A stretch of 64,000 bases of DNA from Calvatia gigantea (lineage: Eukaryota; Basidiomycota; Agaricomycetes; Agaricales; Lycoperdaceae), in assembly GCA_025093985.1 (NCBI GenBank), contig JACAAK010000004.1:4216001-4280000 (forward strand). Direction: 5' to 3'. Below are positions 60,156 to 64,000 of this stretch, one piece after another. Numbering within the stretch: position 1 is the stretch's first letter; each line of letters begins with the position of its first letter. The notes below the pieces were generated by a model that saw only the letters and a list, made by a program, of their open reading frames with translations, had not been told where the DNA came from and searched no databases. The translations under genes were made by a program, and so were the position numbers.

Positions 60156-60455
60156 CTGATTATCCATCAGTACCTACCAAACCAATAGAACGCGTACGAT
60201 CGCGCTATACTTGGGGACGAGTATAATTAACTCGATCCATGGAACAGTTGACAAATGTCAACGAGCGCTAAAATAGTGCCCAAAAACCCAGCGCTTATGG
60301 GCGCTTAAGTTATCGTCAGGAAAATGTAAAGTAAGGAAAACTTGTACTTAAGCGCCCGCGTAGCGCCCAAATGCGGGGCGCCCATTAAGCGCCCACGCAC
60401 TTAAATACGAACATTCTTGAAATAATAAAATGAACGCATCAAGTACCTAACGATG

Positions 60456-61240
60456 TCATCAGCTTGACAACTGAAGGCGGGGTACATACCGTGGCAGGTT
60501 ATTTACGCAACAGTCCAGCTCGGACAATCCCTTAGTCCATCTATCAGCCTGCGCATCACGAGACAAGGCCGGTTCCACTCACCATTGTTAGGGGAGGTTA
60601 GGGGTTAGGGGGTTCCTACGTATTAGTAGTAGTCCAAGATTGCGTACACGGATGTACTTACCGCAAAGTGTTCCATTTGGCACACCTGCAAGGAAAACGT
60701 TGGTGATCCAATGCGATGTTGTTGGTCTTTCGCTATCCCGACCGGGGCCATCACCTCCCCGGCGTATAACTACTGGTAAAAGCGTTCACTCAAGAACACG
60801 TTCGTCAAGCCACAGTACGAATTCTCAAACGACACTGACTACTGGCTTCATTCCTTCATCTTGCCTATTACCTGCCACACCAGGTTAAGCATTAGGTCTA
60901 GACTCCCTTCATATTGGTTGTGTGAACGTCAATATAGGTTGCCCAACGTATCTATCCCGCTCACGCGCCCATAGAAAGCGCACTTTACCTAAGATGAGTC
61001 CAACCTGACATGCTTGGCGTAACGCACACTGCGTAGTGGATCACTACTCGCATCGCATACTCGAAGGCATGCCAGGTATCAAAGGAGTTGGAGCCAGAAG
61101 GCCCCGTCGGGTCGGGAGATTTTTGATTAGACCGAAGTCACCCAGAATCGTAACTGGGATTTCGTTTCGACCGAGAATTCAGAAGAAGTTTTCGCCAGGC
61201 GTCTAAAAGAACGCCCGCGGACAAGAGGTACTAGTGAAGC
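60456..61240 (-). other. Probable 3' untranslated region of the Penelope-like element and its junction
   Basis: Lies downstream of the reverse transcriptase stop on the minus strand and includes the telomere-like run at 60588-60612. No coding frame and no second hammerhead core were found. The exact 3' end of the element is not determined; it may be the telomere-like run. Confidence 0.45.
60588..60612 (+). repeat. Degenerate telomere-like repeats (TTAGGG type)
   Basis: TTAGGGGAGG, TTAGGGG and TTAGGGGG follow one another on the plus strand. The G-rich strand points rightward, as at a chromosome end lying to the right, and is followed by antisense Penelope-like sequence beginning with the element's 3' end. 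Confidence 0.7.
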
Positions 61241-64000
61241 TCAAGCTTCAGCTAACCAACCATCCAAGGTAGTCTGACGCAAGTCAGTACGTTGATCCCT
61301 ATTGAGATCTGGAAAACTACCTAGATCACGTCTTTCTAAGACAGCCCGCCGCCAAGAAGCAGCGAGATCTATAAGTTGTTTCGTTCGTCGCTTACTGACG
61401 ATCAACCGCCGATCAAGAAGTCCAAGTTTATCCAAGCGTAGATACTCACCTCTGCCCACCAGAGATTTAGCAACTACACTAGAATGAGCGTCAACCCGCC
61501 AAAGCGGATCTTCACCACCCCAATGCAATCGCCCTCCCCGACGAGTTTCAGTAAGTTCCGGCTTGGTTGCGAGTATTTCCGCGGAGAGTTCTGATTTCTC
61601 CGGGGTATTACCGAAGGATAATGTGCGTAACGCAACTATCCATCCAGACTTCAGGCTGTCTGCCAACGTTTGAACGTTAAATAAATCCCATGACAAGTTA
61701 TATTCTGATTTAAGGACAAGGACGTCCGCTGGTTCAGGTCGACTCTCTCTAAGTCGATTATCCCAACGTTCCTTATAGTTTCTCCTTAACCAAGAAGCAA
61801 TTAACTTAGGAGGGTAGCCTCTCACAATATAGATATCCGCAATTTCTCTACATGCTTCTACGTAGTAATCATACTTCGAAGAAAGAGTGGCTAGCCTACT
61901 CAGTTCACTCGTGAATGTGCCGCGCTTGACATATTCCGGGTGAGAGCTAATCCATGGTAAACGTTCGAAATGGTTAAGCGGTTTCCTGTACGGTTTGTGA
62001 CGAAACTCACCATCCTCAAAAAAGAGGGTCAAATCCAGGAAGTTGACGTGATTATCATCCGCATCCCATTCAATTTCACAGTTCTCGAATTTGAGAGGAC
62101 TTACCCATCCAAGGGCCTCTCCGTATGACCTAGCATACACTAAGGCCAAACAGTCATCGATATAGCGTCCATAATACGCTACGCGGGCGGTTGAACCCAT
62201 ACGATAGGCTTCCTCATGGTGTACTCCATAAAGATTAGCTAAATCCGGTGAGCATGCAACGCCCATCGCTAATCCGTGATTCTGCCTATAATAATCCCCG
62301 TCGAACTGGAATATAAGATCGTCGTTGGCCGCTTTGAGGCACTCCCTCATTAACCAAGCTCTGTTGGTGGATTCCTCAATGCTTAAATCCTCTTGCATCG
62401 ATAACCATTTAAGGTATCTGTCATTAACAATCTCAAGACAGCGATCCTTATCGATATTAGGATAGAATGCTACGACGTCACCTGAGACGAAGTATAAGCG
62501 ATGCAGCGACCCATTTATTAATTTAAATTGGGGTAACGACAATTTAGCAAGCTTAAGTACCAAATCCTTTGTTCCATGAATTATGAACGGACTCTCGGCA
62601 ATTAAAGGTTTAAGATGCTTGGAGACATACTTCCTGGCTGGACCTTGTATAACAGAATGGCAAGGGATAATCGGCCTTGCCTTTACCGGTTGTTTATGGA
62701 TTTTAGGAATCACATAAAAGTTTGGGAGTCGGTCAGCATACTCCGCCCAAGTATCTTCCTTGTGACGGTAATTTGTAGCCATGACCTCCGGTAAAAAGAA
62801 ACTTCTAAAAAAGTCCGGAAGTTGCGGGTGAACATCATGTTCAGCACAGAATTTTGCAATTCTCTCCATGTGCGAAAGCTTCGACCATATGTACCAGTGG
62901 ACCGATCCATACTCGCCAGTAGTATGGTCCATATGATTAGAATCAGGATGGAACGTCTTCGGGTCAAATTTAAGTTTTGTATAGTCAGGAGTATCCCGAC
63001 TACCCATAGCGTTTAGAAGCTTAAGCGCACTTTCTATGAACCAGGATCGCGGAGCGACTGCGCAACCGAGGTTTTTATCAGTGACCATCAGTAGGAGCTC
63101 GTGAGTTACTAGATAGTCGCGGAGTTTGGAGATCGGTGGTAAAAGCGATCTAGGTGTGCGACCGCCAATCTGGTCATCGTCGGGCAATTGCGAGACTACT
63201 TTGTTAATCGTCCGCGTCCCTTCATCGATGCCAAACTCGAATGCTCTGTCTAAGCGATCCGCACGCTTTCTAGAAGCTTTGGACGGAGTCGCGTAGTCTG
63301 GATCATAGTCGTTGATTAATTCATTATTGTCATGATCCTCCATAATTCTGAAGCGAACCGACCAACGGAGACGATCAACGAAATCGTCCCAAGCATCTAA
63401 GATTAATTGCTTAGAATACTTAGTGGGGAGCATGTACTTAAGTCCCGCACTCAAATGAATCGCTAAATCACGCGGTACATTGCAGTCAATCATGTGAATT
63501 GTGGACCTATAGCGCATACTTTCTAAAACTACAGAAGGTATTCTAGCCCATATAAACTGCTGCGCGTGACGAAGGGAAACGGTCAGTAGCCAACCTGGAT
63601 AAGTGGATGAAATATCCCACCTGAAAGGCGCGCGATGCACGCGTAGTCCTAGGACGCCGTTATCATCTATTATGACCTCCCGCCTTTCCCCTTCTTGTTC
63701 GGCTTGGATTTGCCCTGATTGCGTTGCCGAACTTGCTTGCCACCCTTGGTCCCCCGTACGCGTTGGGCTTGACCACCGGAGGATCTCCCCCCAGTGGCCC
63801 CGTCCTTCGCGCGCTGACCTCCTCCCTTGCCTGGCTTGGGATTCTGGTGGAAAAGGTAAGGAAAAATTGTCAGAGCTTAGCAGATCAGCATAAGCGTCGA
63901 TGGACGATCGACGTACCTGCTTGCCCTTCCCTTTACCCTTCTCGAGCGCCTTAGCTACCTCTGCCTTGACCATCTCTGCGACGGACTTGGAAGATGACGC
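61241..64000 (-). CDS. Penelope-like element reverse transcriptase, endonuclease-deficient, 5' end beyond window
   Basis: An open frame of 910 codons from ATG 63973 to 61241 continues open to the window edge, so the true start may lie outside. RT signatures (numbered from 63973): PKIHKQP and ARPIIPCHS near residues 420-435, motif A SGDVVAFYPNID near 499, motif B GLAMGVACSPDLANLYG near 565, catalytic YGRYIDD near 604, NFLDLTLFF near 641, then YRKPLNHFERLPWISSHP. The last group is characteristic of Penelope-like elements. The C-terminus ends TTLDGWLAEA with no GIY-YIG endonuclease. Endonuclease-lacking members in fungi and rotifers attach to chromosome ends and copy their RNA from the telomeric 3' end. 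The orientation relative to the TTAGGG run at 60588 fits this. No stops are present, so it may be recent. The N-terminus is Lys-rich (KGKGKGKQVRR). Confidence 0.88.
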   Translation of the reverse strand, partial: ASSSKSVAEMVKAEVAKALEKGKGKGKQVRRSSIDAYADLLSSDNFSLPFPPESQARQGRRSAREGRGHWGEILRWSSPTRTGDQGWQASSATQSGQIQAEQEGERREVIIDDNGVLGLRVHRAPFRWDISSTYPGWLLTVSLRHAQQFIWARIPSVVLESMRYRSTIHMIDCNVPRDLAIHLSAGLKYMLPTKYSKQLILDAWDDFVDRLRWSVRFRIMEDHDNNELINDYDPDYATPSKASRKRADRLDRAFEFGIDEGTRTINKVVSQLPDDDQIGGRTPRSLLPPISKLRDYLVTHELLLMVTDKNLGCAVAPRSWFIESALKLLNAMGSRDTPDYTKLKFDPKTFHPDSNHMDHTTGEYGSVHWYIWSKLSHMERIAKFCAEHDVHPQLPDFFRSFFLPEVMATNYRHKEDTWAEYADRLPNFYVIPKIHKQPVKARPIIPCHSVIQGPARKYVSKHLKPLIAESPFIIHGTKDLVLKLAKLSLPQFKLINGSLHRLYFVSGDVVAFYPNIDKDRCLEIVNDRYLKWLSMQEDLSIEESTNRAWLMRECLKAANDDLIFQFDGDYYRQNHGLAMGVACSPDLANLYGVHHEEAYRMGSTARVAYYGRYIDDCLALVYARSYGEALGWVSPLKFENCEIEWDADDNHVNFLDLTLFFEDGEFRHKPYRKPLNHFERLPWISSHPEYVKRGTFTSELSRLATLSSKYDYYVEACREIADIYIVRGYPPKLIASWLRRNYKERWDNRLRESRPEPADVLVLKSEYNLSWDLFNVQTLADSLKSGWIVALRTLSFGNTPEKSELSAEILATKPELTETRRGGRLHWGGEDPLWRVDAHSSVVAKSLVGRGEYLRLDKLGLLDRRLIVSKRRTKQLIDLAASWRRAVLERRDLGSFPDLNRDQRTDLRQTTLDGWLAEA

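Larger units (their letters stand above)
59635..60455 (-). repeat. Tandem pair of 414-bp ribozyme-bearing repeats
   Basis: Unit A (59635-60040) and unit B (60049-60455) are about 95 percent identical by eye and offset by exactly 414 bases. Besides the hammerheads, each unit contains a perfect 12-base inverted repeat (GGGCGCTTAAGT at 59885-59896 with ACTTAAGCGCCC at 59932-59943; conserved in unit B). Each also has a TTGACA-TGTCAA hairpin (59833-59846) and several further GCGCCC/GGGCGC runs. There is no coding frame. The RNA would be strongly self-paired. Confidence 0.93.

Noticed and set aside
60455..60475. A further CTGATGA (minus strand) just beyond unit B, suggesting a third hammerhead
   Set aside because: No GAAA strand, no stem II and no partner for stem I follow; treated as chance.
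1..64000. CRISPR arrays, bacterial operons or rRNA genes
   Set aside because: No spaced short repeats of CRISPR type and no rRNA-like sequence were seen; intron-rich genes show a fungal nuclear genome.

Overview
The window reads as nuclear DNA of an agaricomycete (mushroom-forming basidiomycete). Coding genes are cut by many 45-60 base GT-AG introns. Several families are typical of that group: a Ser/Thr-rich single-pass membrane protein ending in a PPTYDS-type tail, a multi-pass membrane family with a conserved WRCY...DKKWW segment, a WW-like/four-helix membrane protein, a double-finger GATA factor, a POT peptide transporter and a GABA/choline-type permease. The right end looks subtelomeric: TTAGGG-like repeats are followed by an endonuclease-lacking Penelope-like reverse transcriptase lying antisense to them.

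Layout. 1-5 kb: a 20-exon gene fusing three SWIM zinc-finger modules to an ATP-dependent DNA ligase. 5-21 kb: an AT-rich graveyard of Copia and Gypsy retroelements with a large inverted repeat, an LTR-like block and a complete Tc1 transposon. 21-28.9 kb: an uncharacterised four-exon gene and a GATA factor. 28.9-33 kb: a Lunapark gene duplicated around a Copia fragment. 33-37.3 kb: no recognisable gene. 37.3-38.1 kb: an Alba-like protein. 39-45 kb: a WW-like membrane-protein gene split by a 2.0 kb copy of sequence from 50-52 kb. 45.3-47.7 kb: peptide transporter. 49.8-53.2 kb: two multi-pass membrane paralogues (source of the 2.0 kb copy). 55.5-59.6 kb: single-pass membrane protein and permease. 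59.6-64 kb: two tandem 414-bp repeats each carrying a complete hammerhead ribozyme on the minus strand, then telomere-like repeats and the Penelope-like element.

Two features deserve most attention. First, the tandem 414-bp units carry hammerhead cores that match the consensus at every core position I checked, and a stem III base pair changes on both strands between the copies (C-G to U-A), so a functional RNA fold is strongly suggested. They sit beside, and on the same strand as, a telomere-type Penelope-like element, and look like a fungal retrozyme or Penelope-repeat system. Second, the SWIM-ligase gene repeats an exon set of 45, 10 and 15 bases three times; only splicing through the micro-exons creates the zinc-binding Cys-x-Cys.

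A recurrent architecture also stands out: four times an inserted segment is flanked by long direct copies of the target (79 bp, about 0.15-0.2 kb, about 0.63 kb, about 1.55 kb). This could be real template-switch repair, or false duplication from assembling two haplotypes. Exon boundaries below were deduced by eye from splice sites and reading frame; no searches were run.
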